From: Schistosoma mansoni
Lineage: Eukaryota > Platyhelminthes > Trematoda > Strigeidida > Schistosomatidae
NCBI RefSeq assembly: GCF_000237925.1
Contig: NW_017385995.1
Location: 186,001 to 250,000 of the forward strand
DNA: 64,000 nucleotides
Reading direction: 5' to 3'
This document shows, piece by piece, positions 45,901 through 56,540 of this stretch. Made by a program: the position numbers and the translations under genes. The notes beneath the pieces are model-generated. The model was given only the letters and a program-made list of their open reading frames with translations, made no database searches and was not told the DNA's origin. Every line of letters starts with the position of its first letter. The stretch's first letter is position 1.

Positions 45901-46049
45901 ACAAGATGGAACCCTGTAGTAAAGTGCTTCCCTCACACTTTGTGCCTTTTCTTTCGTCTTCAAGTCGCGGAGTAGTTCTAGCTCGGGGGTACGGAACTAG
46001 CTTAGGGAAGCGAATATAGCGTTCACAATCGGCCAGACGTAACACCCTC

Positions 46050-46567
46050 AAATGCCCTGGTATGGCCGAGAGTGGGGAGAATTCGCTCTCTCTCTCGAAA
46101 TACTCTCACATGGCCACGCCTATATAGCCTCTGTCAAGGAAGTCCTACTCACTGCCTTCTCGTGCCATCACTGTTGTTTACGAAATTGAGAGGACGAAAA
46201 GCGAATTTCCGGCGCTCTAACTGGGTTGGTGGACACGGAAAGTTCACCTAGGGAAGTTGGAAAACCCTCATTCCAAACCAATGCTGCACATGGACTGGCT
46301 CCAGTATCCTGAGGGAATAAATGGCGTATGAATCAATCGTTGGTCACCGGCTACCATGGGACTGCATCTCCTCACGATGCTCCACTGCCTTGTGGATCAG
46401 ACATTTAGGTCAAAGGCTCCGGGTGTGGCCTCCTAAGAAAACCACCTGCTTCAGTTTGTGCACCCGGGCAGTATCACAGCCCTCACATAAATCATATGAG
46501 ATTTGTGTGGCGCGTATATATCTGGTGCCCCTTTGTACCAATATTTATGTGTTTAAATAAATAAATT
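46050..46567 (+). repeat. 510-bp dispersed repeat, copy 2
   Basis: Full-length copy, nearly identical to 56013-56505. It starts AAATGCCCTGGTATGGCCGAG (an A-box-like stretch within) and ends in (AAAT)n. The shared 79-93 codon frame (MAYESIVGHRLPW...) appears in both full copies but is absent from copy 1, and no family is recognised. Confidence 0.85.
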
Positions 46568-47120
46568 AAGGGTAGTCGATAATCACAAGTTAATATGACC
46601 ACTAGACAGATTTATATATATTCCCTAAAGTAGAATGTATTTATTTGATTTATTTACAAAACACTGAGAAGTATCAAAGCAATCATGTTACTTTACCAGA
46701 TTTCAACATAACAAATTAATGCATTTTACATTCAACATCTTGTGAATGTATTTGAATGAAAAAGTAAAACAAAACTGAACAATGAATATTAATGAATTAC
46801 AGTCAAGTTGATGATTATGCAACAAAAGTTATTAGTTTGATTATGCAATTCAATTAATGAGACGAATAAATAATGGTGACCAAAAAAAATATTGTATATA
46901 CACATAGTTTAAACAAAAAGTCAGTATTCCAATGAGATTTAGAAATTATATTTCAGCTTTCCAAAGCTTGTCGATTATTAATCTTTTAATTAACAATATA
47001 GGAGAAAATCAACAGTTATATAGATTTTAGACAACTCAACCAGGACTCCTAACTAATGTTATATTGTCAGGAAAGAAATCACTGATGGAAAGAGATTTAA
47101 ATAAATCGTCATACCACATG
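46568..47120 (-). other. Probable TMEM9 3'UTR and AT-rich flank
   Basis: Immediately downstream of the TMEM9 stop on the minus strand. AT-rich, without another gene. The poly(A) site could not be chosen among several candidates. Confidence 0.45.
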
Positions 47121-47335
47121 TTAATTTAGTAAACTACGTTCACTGAAGACACGAGTACGTTGTGCTTCAACATTTCCTTTCCAACGCTGTTGTTGATCTC
47201 GAACACGATTTACAACACTAGATACTCCAACAGATGTAGAAGGTATCGTGGTAAGATGTAATCCATTAGGATCTTCAATTTGATCATTTGAAATTAGGCC
47301 GGAGCGACTACGTAATCGCCCCCGATTTGAAGGAG
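47121..47335 (-). CDS. TMEM9: TMEM9 last exon
   Basis: C-terminal exon of the TMEM9 homologue. It follows a TTTAAAGCAG acceptor at 47337-47336 and ends with TAA at 47121. The end VVNRVRDQQQRWKGNVEAQR then TRVFSERSLLN aligns with the diagnostic TMEM9 tail of vertebrates ([31 protein letters not shown]). The two bases before the first full codon fit the phase-1 donor of the exon at 49010. TMEM9 is a single-pass protein of late endosomes and lysosomes that promotes v-ATPase assembly; the conserved tail faces the cytosol. Confidence 0.92.
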
Positions 47336-48941
47336 CTGCTTTAAAGAAAGTAAAACCGAATCCTCACTTTTTACAGTAAATGGGTGAACATAACAAAATC
47401 AATAAAATCTGAGCATAAATTATCTGAACGGCAATTATTTTGTATATAAAGTCAATGAAATTGTGATAAAGTACTAAGGTCATGATGGGAAACAGTTATC
47501 TTTATTTGAACGTAAGGTTGTGATATCACGTTTCGAGTGAAGTATATTGCAGATGGATAGAAAAACAATAAAATTATGATGAAAATTACAAAATAAAACC
47601 ATCAATGAATACTGATAAAGCAATAAAACGTGTAAGCAAGATGTTGGAATGTCATGATCTATTTGATAATTTATAATAGATTGGTTATTTGGACAAAAAG
47701 TAGTGGAAATTAAAGCACTGTTGATTGACTTAATTCTGGTTAATCTGTTCGAAGTAGTGCATTTGTTGAAAGATTAACATACTACCCTAGCGCAACAGTA
47801 ACAAAAATTCTGTTAACAATGTACCATGTATGAAGCTCCCTGAACGAGAACTTAAAACCAGGTTACTAAGAAAAAATATGATGGAGTTATAAGTAACGTT
47901 TAAAATCTTTTTATTATTGAATTAAGATACTGATTAGAACATCGATACGAATTGTGTACCAGTATGGGTTGAGTTAAGTGGATAAGGCAACTTTTAACAG
48001 CGTATGATACAAGCTGCCATAACCAATAAGTGGTAGCAACCACAAGTCTGTGGTCAAAATCACGCAAGAAGGTATGGACAACTCTCGGGTCGATAATAAT
48101 CAGCAGTTGAAGTTAAATTCATCAAAATGGTACACGATATGATAAAAACTAGTCAGTCTGATATTCAGGTAGTAATTTTATAAGTTGGTTAATCGTCAGC
48201 AAAACAAGAATCACATGACCAATTTACGTCTTACAAGAATTTTAGTTATGCTTGTTTTGTGTTCAATATTTTGTACGTGTATAGTCTTGCTTTGATAAAC
48301 GACTTGTTTTTTGTTGACGAGTTATCGCCTTTTGAAACTCGTTCACTAGGTGCTTATCGTGTTAATAATCCGGAATTTCGAAAGTAATCTTCACAAATCT
48401 ATTCTATCTATATTAATTCGGGCGTTTGATTACATAATCCATGGAACAAATTTTCAACTATAATAACACAGGTTCATTCAATCATCATACGTCAAAACTT
48501 AGGAAATTTTGTTATTCGACAGCTATTTTTCCTTCTGGACTCGTATTTTTTTTGCTTATTTTGAAACATAGATTTCCTCTAGAAATACTATTAAGAATGT
48601 GTTACATTCTATATTTGTCTGTTTATCTGATAACATTTAAGAACTATTACATCAGATTTCTTATTTATGATATTGTTCTTGTTCAAAAATCAAACACCGT
48701 CCAGTTTGGCTCAGCAGAAGACAATTAAGATTGAATAAAAAATTTATTCTTGTTCACTTGATTGATAAAAGATATCAAGTTAACTTGAATAAAGCTTTCA
48801 AAGATATTCATCGTATTCCATCAAATTTACCGCGTTATTTAAGCGCAAATCTTTTGTATACTGTTGAAGTTATGGTGATCTGCATTTAGAAATCTCTGTA
48901 CTCAAGAAAATTTGTACAACGGCTCTCTCTAGTTTGACCAC

Positions 48942-48942
<1 letters not shown>

Positions 48943-48986
<44 letters not shown>
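48943..48986. repeat. (TA)n microsatellite in a TMEM9 intron
   Basis: An unbroken AT alternation of about 44 bases, 20-odd bases downstream (in the gene's sense) of the donor at 49009. Confidence 0.95.
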
Positions 48987-48988
<2 letters not shown>

Positions 48989-49009
48989 ACCAAACACTTT
49001 AAAACTTAC

Positions 49010-49367
49010 TGATTATTCTCAAATTGGAATCCATTAATTGTTTAGAATTCAACTTAGTTTTATCCCAAATAACGGCTTTATCAATCGCTTTAGAATAGAC
49101 AGCTGAATTGCCACAGTCACTACTACTAACGGGAATATTTATATTAACCCATGAATTAGTTGATCTTGCATCATTTATCTTGTCATTATTATTACTATGT
49201 TGATTGATAGTAAAGTTACTTGGTTGTTGTGGTTCTGAACATATTCCCATATCAATTATTGTTTTATGTGATAAATATCTTGTGGATAGTAATGGTTCAA
49301 GTAGTGAGAGAAATAGCATATACAAAACTAATGCTGTAATGATTGTTAGAATAAGGCAAACAACAAC
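49010..49367 (-). CDS. TMEM9: TMEM9 transmembrane exon
   Basis: Begins in phase 0 after a TATTTTAG acceptor and reads VVVCLILTIITALVLYMLFL, then SLLEPLL. The membrane span followed by YMLFLSLLEPL is the TMEM9 hallmark (YMVYLTLVEPIL in vertebrates). The rest is an Asn/Ser-rich cytosolic linker longer than in vertebrates. The donor is ATCA|GTAAGT at 49010/49009, phase 1, fitting the last exon. The exon is 358 bases. Confidence 0.92.
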
Positions 49368-49718
49368 CTAAAATAATATGAAAAGAAATAATAGTTGATA
49401 GATCAAACGTACTGTAAACGATTTATTGACCAATAAATATAATGTAATTAAATAAACATTTGCTGATATCACTATCTTGTATAATATAGAAAGAGACATT
49501 ATTTAACCATTTAGTCATAGAAAAACATGGACAAAAAATATTTGAGCAGAGGAAAAAAATGTAACACGTACAGGCTAAACTGATCATTCTGACGCTGTTG
49601 GGGATGCTAGATCCCTAGAAATCACTTGGTAAACACCTTATTTTTGTAATTTCATTTTGAAAATTTGAATTCCTTGTTTTCGCACCGAAAGCGTCTATTT
49701 TCATCTTCATATTGTATT

Positions 49719-51593
49719 CCCCAGTTACTTACGCCTGTTACCCCTCGTGGAAGAGCATAGACCACACACCAGTATTCTCCATCCAACCCTGTCCTGAGCA
49801 ATCCTTTCCAGTTCTTTCCAGTTGTTATTCATTTTTTTCATATCTGCTATTTCTCGGTGTAATGTGTTCTTTGGCCTTCCTCTTTTCCGCTTCCCTTCCG
49901 GATTCCAAGTTAGGGATTGCCTCGTGATGAAGTTTGGTGATTTCCTCAATGTACGTCCGATCCACTTCCAACGTCCTTCCCTAATTTCCTCTTTAGCTGG
50001 AAGATGGTTTGTCCTCTCTCATAAAACGCTGTTGCTGATAGTATCCGGCCAATGGATGTTGAGTATTTTGCGTAGACAACTGTTTATAAATACTTGTACC
50101 TTCTTGACGATGGATGTAGTAGTTCTCCACGTTTCAGCTCCGTACAGTAGGACTGTCTTGACGTTCGCATTGAAGATTCTGACTTTGAAATTAGTTGACA
50201 GTTGTTTTGGGTCCCATATGTTCTTCAACTGTAGAAATGCGGTTTTTGCTTTACATCTGCATCGGATCCTGCTTGTTCATCAATGATGCTTCCCAGTTAC
50301 GTGAATGATTCTACATCTTCCTGAGTTTCTCCATTAAGTGAAATTGGGTTGGTGTTCTCCGTGTTGTGTTTGAGGATCTTGCTTTTTCCTCTTTTGTATG
50401 TTGAGACTTATTGATGCAGTGGCTGTTGCTACATTTGTTGTCTTCGTCTGTATTTTTGTTTGTGTGTACGAGATAGGAGGGGTAGGTCATCCGCGAAGTA
50501 CAAATCGTCTAATTGATTCTGAGATGTCCATTGTATTCCGTGCTTCCCCTCAGATGTCGAGGTCTTCATAATCCAGTCAATTACCAGAAGAAAGAGGAAG
50601 GGGGAGAGTAGACAGCCTTGTCTGACTCCAGTCCTTACTGGAAACGCATCTGTCAGCTGTCCTCCATGCACCACTTTGCACTGTAGTCCATTGTATGAGT
50701 TTTGGATAATGTTGACAATCTTTTCAGGAACTCCATAGTGTCGAAGAAGTTTCCATAATGTTTTCCTGTCCACATTATCAAATGTCTTCTCATAGTCAAT
50801 GAAGTTGATGTATAGTGACGAGTTCCACTCAATTGATTGTTCTACGACGATCCGTAGTGTCGCAATTTGATCTGTGCATGACTGATCCTTACGGAATCCA
50901 GCCTGTTGATCTCGAAGTTGAGCGTCTACTGTGTCTTTCATCCGATTCAGCAACACTCTGTTGAAAACTTCTCCTGGTACTGATAACAAACTGATGCCTC
51001 TGTAGTTTTCACATTTGCTCAGATCTCCTTTCTTTGGTATCTTGATGAGATATCCTTCTTTCCAGTCCATTGGCACTTGTTCCTGTTCCCAAATCTTCTT
51101 GGATAGAAGATGAAGCATGTTTGCTGTTACTTCAATGTCTGACTTCAGTGCTTCATCTGGTATATTGTCAGGTCCTGCCGCCTTCCTACTTTTGATTTAT
51201 CTGATGGCCATCTTGACTTCTTCGATCGTTAGTGGATTGACAGCTATAGGAAGGTCTATGTGTGCTGCTTCGATGCCCGGTGGATTCAATGGGACTGGTC
51301 TATTAGGCAGTTCCTCGAAGTATTCTGCCCATCTTTTCCTCTGTTCTTGAATCTCCGCAATTGTCTTTCCTTCTTTGTCCTTGACTGATCCCTCTGGTTT
51401 ATTATATTTACCTGCTAGTTTCTTCGTTTTATCATATCGTTGTTTCATACTCCCTTCTCTTGCAGCTTTTTCTGCCGTCATTGCTAGTTCACCCATGTAT
51501 TTCTGCTTGTCAGTTTTAATGCTCTTCTTCATTTGCTTGTTTGCTTCTGCGTACTCTGCTTGCGCCTTGAGTTTCTCAGTTGGCAGTGTAGTA
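49719..51593 (-). mobile_element. RTE-type LINE, 5' truncated, in a TMEM9 intron
   Basis: Read right to left: end of the endonuclease-RT linker (KQMKKSIKTDKQKYM..., 51593 on), RT fingers and palm (KKGDLSKCENYRGISLLS, QAGFRKDQSC, GVRQGCLLSPFLF, and LYFADDLPLLSR in place of YADD), then thumb and the C-terminal RGRPKNTL...[11 protein letters not shown]. An in-frame stop lies near 51196, and the C-terminal part is split over several frames, so it is dead. Its right edge abuts the LTR-like repeat at 51597. Same family as 29472-30065. Confidence 0.88.
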
Positions 51594-51596
51594 AAT

Positions 51597-51892
51597 GAGA
51601 ACACGGGTGGGGACAATCCAATGTATTTAACACGAAAATTACAAACTACGTCACTAAAATCTAATAACCATACAGTAAACAGTTAATTTGCAAAATAATA
51701 ATCAATTGTCTCAATCTTGACTGTTCCTTTAACAAAAATCAGTTCATCTTCACTGATTTCATTGTTCATGCATTTTCATACCGATTGCGCTTCGTTTCTG
51801 TTATTTCCTTATCGATCTTCTGCCAAAATACATTCTCTGCTTGACCATCACCATATACTACTCATGTGGATATAAGTAACGCACACCACAGT
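51597..51892. repeat. Solo LTR-like repeat
   Basis: About 296 bases from TGTAGTAAATGAGAACACGG to GTAACGCACACCACA, starting TG and ending CA. It is close in sequence to the repeats at 40059-40647 and resembles the end of the gypsy fossil at 24450. The LINE stops at its left edge and is not seen on its right. A matching target duplication was not found. Confidence 0.7.
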
Positions 51893-52334
51893 AGGGCCAT
51901 AAATGTCATTGGTTCGTTTCCTCCTTTGTGACGTCTCCCAAAGACATTTTTATGCGGTATATATATACGCCTGAGTTGCTTGATTTTTTTGTTTGTGCTT
52001 CTGGCTGCTAGTGGAATATTTATTTGCTGGAAATAAGCACATTTTGATTGCAACATATCTCCGCTTGCATACTCATGGTTATTTAAAACTAGTTACTACA
52101 ATAGAATATTATTAGGTTTAACGGCTAAAACAGGTTTTAGATTACTTCTGACAGTCAGTCAGCGACAACGTGGGACCAGGCACATATATGCATCGGTCCA
52201 AGTTGCCATATCTCGTTAGCACAAGATGAATACCGAATTCATTGTAGTTAATTTAGTGGTGGCAATGTATAAAAGAAATATTGTATATGAGGATATAGTA
52301 TAGGAAGGAAAAAAGTTATGAAGCAATTTTAATC

Positions 52335-53279
52335 TCAAGGTTTAAGGGAAGATAAAGAGTGTATACACCTACGCCATTGTGATCGATTCTGAGCCATGTC
52401 ACCTAGAGTCTCCAACCATTGGTTACGATAGTCACGCGGACCCCAACCAGGTAGTCTGCATCTGCCAACATGGCTCAGACAAGAAGTTAGTGACTTCAAG
52501 CACTGATGCCATGTTTTGGTTTGGCCACCCCTAACTCTCTTCCAACCATCCCCTACACTAGTCAGCATTGCGCGTCGTGGTAATCGGTGTTCAGGCATAC
52601 GTAACACGTGGCCCAACCATCTCAGTTGATGAAGATTCATCACCTCATCAACTGATTTACCATCATTCCCTAATACCCTGCGTCTAACCTCACTATTACT
52701 TACCCGGTTATCCCAGCAGATGCAAGCAATATTTCTAAGACATCTGTGGTCAAATACTAGTAACTTACGAGTATCTTCTACTCTTAATGGCCATGTTTCG
52801 CAGCCGTAAAGTAGAACAGAGCGAACTACTGCGCAGTATACTCGTCCCTTAATTGATAGACGGATATCTCGTCTTCGCCATAGGTGATGCAAGTTGGCAA
52901 AAGCCAAACGAGCTTTTTGAATCCGTGCTGAGATTTCGTCAGACACCAACCCATTAGGGCTGATCAGACTTCCAAGATAAGTGAAGTTGTCGACGCGTTC
53001 GACTACTTCACTCCCTATCCTTAGTTCAGGTGTTGACGCAGGCCAGTCCTGGAGTAACAATTTACATTTGGATGGGGAGAAACGCATCCCAAACATCCTG
53101 GCATTATTACTCAGTTCTAACAGAAGACTCTGCATTCTGCCAGAGTATTCACCAAACAGAACTATGTCATCTGCGTATTCTAAGTCGATAAGTGAACCTC
53201 CTGGTAGAAGATCAATCCCTGAAAATTCAGTCGACGAGAGTGTTATTTCCAGCAACAGGTCTATAATGAAGTTAAACAA
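52335..53279 (-). CDS. RTE LINE reverse transcriptase, C-terminal half
   Basis: A 314-codon open frame with the catalytic YADD box (LEYADDIVLFGEYSGRMQ), thumb, the conserved KARLAFANLHHLWRRRDI stretch, LLYGCETWPLR and the His/Cys-poor RTE end. The long open frame suggests recent activity. It lies in the TMEM9 intron in the same orientation as the gene. Confidence 0.88.
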   Translation of the reverse strand: MFNFIIDLLLEITLSSTEFSGIDLLPGGSLIDLEYADDIVLFGEYSGRMQSLLLELSNNARMFGMRFSPSKCKLLLQDWPASTPELRIGSEVVERVDNFTYLGSLISPNGLVSDEISARIQKARLAFANLHHLWRRRDIRLSIKGRVYCAVVRSVLLYGCETWPLRVEDTRKLLVFDHRCLRNIACICWDNRVSNSEVRRRVLGNDGKSVDEVMNLHQLRWLGHVLRMPEHRLPRRAMLTSVGDGWKRVRGGQTKTWHQCLKSLTSCLSHVGRCRLPGWGPRDYRNQWLETLGDMAQNRSQWRRCIHSLSSLKP

Positions 53280-53300
53280 AAATGGGGATAGTGGACAGCC

Positions 53301-54158
53301 TTAACGGACACCACTTGAGGTTGTAAAATCATATGACAGTTCGCCATAAGCTCTCACTCGACTGGTAGTGTTCGAGTAAAGAGCCTTCACAAGGTTTATG
53401 TACTTCTCAGGTACACCTTTCAATGACAGACACTGCCACAGAACCTCTCGGTCTACAGAGTCAAATGCTGCTTTTAAGTCAAGAAAAACTATCATTGTCG
53501 GACGCCGATAAGCATGTCTGTGCTCTAAAACTTGACGAATGGTGAATATGTGGTCGATACAGCCACGACCAGGTCTGAAGCCAGCCTGATTTTCTCGTGT
53601 TTGCAGTTCACGAGTCTTAGTTAGGCGCCCGATAATTATTGAGGCTAGTATTTTAGATGCTATGTTAGTCAAACTAATCCCTCTATGGTTATCACAGGAT
53701 GATTTTGGCCCCTTCTTATATATTGGGACAATCAGAGATTGTGACCAGTCAGATGGGATTACGTCCAACTACCAGATTTTAGCCAGAATATTAGTCAACC
53801 TAATCGCTAAAATTGGACCACCATATTTAAAGACCTCTGGAGCCAATCCATCTGGACCAGTTGCTCTTCCTCGTTTCAGATTACTTATAGCCTTTTGAAC
53901 TTCAAGTAGGGTCGGGGGGCCTACTTCAATGTTCCATTCAGGTTTTCTGGGAATAGTGGGTAGGTGTGCAGTAGCTGAAGGCCAGCTAAACTGTTCCTTA
54001 AAGTGTTCCGCCCATCGTTCTAAACATTTGGGTTGAGAGCAGATAAGGGTCCCGTCTTTTTCCGAGATTGTCTCACTTACACTTGATTTCTTAATTCCGG
54101 TTTCTTTTATTAGTCTGAATAGTTGCCTGGTGTTGCCTACAGCCGCTGCCTTTTCCAT
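53301..54158 (-). CDS. RTE LINE reverse transcriptase, N-terminal half
   Basis: Two frames separated by a single stop (after LAKIW at 53769). The first (MEKAAAVGNTRQLFRLIKE...) is the linker and fingers; the second (VIPSDWSQSLIVPIYKKG...) carries the RT fingers and first palm motif with the catalytic FLDLKAAFD. The frame stops again before GCPLSPF, where CAA appears as TAA. Confidence 0.85.
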
Positions 54159-54934
54159 CTCTTTTACTTCTGACGGTAAAATACGATCCCATTATGAAAA
54201 ATAGAGAACATACACGCATGTATTACACATGCCTCGTCGTAGCTTTTTATAGGTTCATTACGATTAAGAAAGAATAATTAATAGAAATCTTATTAGTTGG
54301 ACTTTGAAAATACTTTCGCGTTATTGTGTATCCCATTTTTTATCCTATTAACCTACGTAACATTATCATCATTATCGACACGTAATACAAGTGACAAGGC
54401 AGATACTTATTAATGTACTTACCACCTAAAAACAAAGAAATAGCAATCTATTCATGATTACTTGGATTTGAAAACTGTTACTTCGTTAAGCAATTTTTTT
54501 ATAGATACGGAAACTTCACAGCTTATTTTTAAGTCAACTCGTGATACAAAAGAGTAAACATGACACTAAGAAGTAAATTACTTGTTTCTTATACAAGTAG
54601 CAGAATATTGAGCTATTATTTACAAAATCCAACTAAATTCAATTAGTTACGGATTTGAATCAACCATCGGAATACATCAACTATCTGTCGACATGGATAC
54701 AAGACGAAGTTTCTACAAATAGTGAGAAAGACGATTGTGAAGACAAGTATATTCATTCTTTTTTCCGACGGCTGATAAGAAATATTACAGTCCTGATTAA
54801 TTTTTAAGATTCTTCTATCACTATTTTATAGTATTGAACAAGAAATCAACTAAAACAAAATTTTACAATACTCTCTTAACTATTTTTATAAACGTCAATA
54901 AATTAATTATTTTAGTACGAATAATAAAACCTAC

Positions 54935-55022
54935 TTTTATGGTAGCGGTATTTCTAACCTGAAATTTGCATTCACAATAACGACAAAGGTCTTTATCATT
55001 TTGTAACATATATTCACAGGTA
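54935..55022 (-). CDS. TMEM9: TMEM9 cysteine-rich exon 2
   Basis: An 88-base exon between AATATAG (55024-55023) and AAA|GTAGGT (54935/54934). After one carried base it reads TCEYMLQNDKDLCRYCECKF then QVRNTATIK, equivalent to [21 protein letters not shown] in human TMEM9. The phase-0 donor fits the exon at 49367. This is the lumenal Cys-rich part just before the membrane span. The following intron (49368-54934) holds two LINEs and a solo LTR-like repeat. Confidence 0.93.
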
Positions 55023-55070
55023 CTATATTAAAGAAAAATATTGGACAAAAGTCAATTTAAAGTAGTATAC

Positions 55071-55183
55071 CATTTCTCAGAAGGAATGGCCTTGACATAT
55101 ATCTTCTTTGATGATTTGGTATTATTCATATAGGAGCTTGGGAGTAAACAAACACATTTACATCGAGCGTCTTCATAAGCTGC
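55071..55183 (-). CDS. TMEM9: TMEM9 cysteine-rich exon 1
   Basis: Begins in phase 0 after ACTATAG and reads AAYEDARCKCVCLLPSSY, then KIYVKAIPSEK and TG|GTATAC, leaving phase 2. With the next exon this restores a Cys codon (KC-TC). YEDARCKCVC matches the opening of mature TMEM9 (YEDSRCKCICP in vertebrates). The intron to the next exon is only 48 bases. The signal-peptide exon, which must end in phase 0, was not found upstream. Confidence 0.92.
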
Positions 55184-56012
55184 CTATAGTGTGATAATGA
55201 AATTAGCCCAACAAACAATATGGATTACCGAAGCAGTATTTATGATTGATACACATATGAACACTGTATAAAACTTCATTTATAATGCGCGGTCCAGAAT
55301 TATATCATGGATAATAATCTAAAAGATGATTAACAGATCAACAGGTCAAAATCTTCTCAAAATATATGTTTAAGAACAGGAGTGAAATTCATAAGGCATA
55401 TGTACTAGTGTTCCACCTTGGCTGACAGTGACTACTTAATCTTCTAGACTGAAGCTTTACTTTGACGTTAAAAAAAGTGAAGCAGGAAAACCATGATGAA
55501 GTGCCGGATAATGTGACTATCTTCCAGGTTAACAATCTTATTTTACTAACTGAGCTTTACTCGCTTTATTCTTATCAGAGTTTACTAATTATGTAATCAC
55601 TTGTTCCTTACCGTTTGAACTCTTGTTACAATCAATGTTGTAGAATGTTCTTCCATATAAGGTGTACATATACAAAATTCAGTCTATTGAATTTATTGAC
55701 ATCCTTACTATAGTGTACTGACATGTCTTCAAAATAACTTCCAACCAAACTCTTTCACGTAAGTAATTTAAACCAATTTTGTAAATATGCTTTTAAATAT
55801 CACAGGTTGTAAGCAGCTGAAGACAACCAAACGAAATAAAGTGAGTTCATGCTATTCTGTTGGAATCTTGGTTTTTGTCCTCTTCCACATGAGTTTTCTC
55901 GTTAGCTATCCATTTTGAATCAAAGATGCAGTTTTTAGGTGTTAGTTGCTGTTCTCACGCAGTATCAGGGTGCGATCTTAGAAACCAAAGTTACCAAGAA
56001 CTGTACGCCCCC
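55184..56012. other. TMEM9 upstream intron or 5' flank
   Basis: No convincing signal-peptide exon. ATGAACTCACTTTATTTCG at about 55847 (minus) opens MNSLYFVWLSSA but lacks a clear donor. Confidence 0.4.
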
Positions 56013-56501
56013 GAATGCCCTGGTATGGCCGAGAGTGGGGAGAGTTCGCTCTCTCTCTCGAAATACTCTCACATGGCCACGCCTATATAGCCTCTGTCAA
56101 GGAAGTCCTACTCACTGCCTTCTCGTGCCATCACTGTTGTTTACGAAATTGAGAGGACGAAAAGCGAATTTCCGGCGCTCTAACTGGGTTGGTGGACACG
56201 GAAAGTTCACCTAGGGAAGTTGGAAAACCCTCATTCCAAACCAATGCTGCACATGGACTGGCTCCAGTATCCTGAGGGAATAAATGGCGTATGAATCAAT
56301 CGTTGGTCACCGGCTACCATGGGACTGCATCTCCTCACGATGCTCCACTGCCTTGTGGATCAGACATTTAGGTCAAAGGCTCCGGGTGTGGCCTCCTAAG
56401 AAAACCACCTGCTTCAGTTTGTGCACCCGGGCAGTATCACAGCCCTCACATAAATCAAATGAGATTTGTGCGGCGCATATGTATCTGGTGCTTCCTTGTA
56501 C

Positions 56502-56505
<4 letters not shown>
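56013..56505 (+). repeat. 510-bp dispersed repeat, copy 3
   Basis: Almost identical to copy 2 at 46050-46567 (only a few differences seen), so one of them moved recently. Its 3' end runs into an (AT)n tract at 56503-56538 instead of (AAAT)n. Confidence 0.85.

Positions 56506-56538
<33 letters not shown>
56503..56538. repeat. (TA)n microsatellite
   Basis: An AT alternation replacing the usual tail of the 510-bp repeat. Confidence 0.95.

Positions 56539-56539
<1 letters not shown>

Positions 56540-56540
<1 letters not shown>

Larger units (their letters stand above)
52085..54190 (-). mobile_element. RTE-type LINE (SR2-like), second family
   Basis: Read right to left: RT approach (KRGRATGPDGLAPEVFKYGG), palm (NHRGISLTNIASKILA, QAGFRPGRGCIDHI, VFLDLKAAFDSVDR), then GCPLSPFLFNFIIDLL, the catalytic LEYADDIVLFGE, thumb, and C-terminal LLYGCETWPLR...LRWLGHVLRMPEHRLPRRAM, ending LSSLKP at 52335. 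A 3'UTR runs to about 52085. Only two in-frame stops are seen (near 53768 and 53300), so it is younger than the other LINEs here. It is 5' truncated before the endonuclease. The RTE clade is sure; SR2 is the likely schistosome name. Confidence 0.88.

Noticed and set aside
46321-46560. 79-codon frame MAYESIVGHRLPW... shared with 56284-56565
   Set aside because: Conserved only because the two repeat copies are nearly identical; no domain, and the third copy lacks the region.
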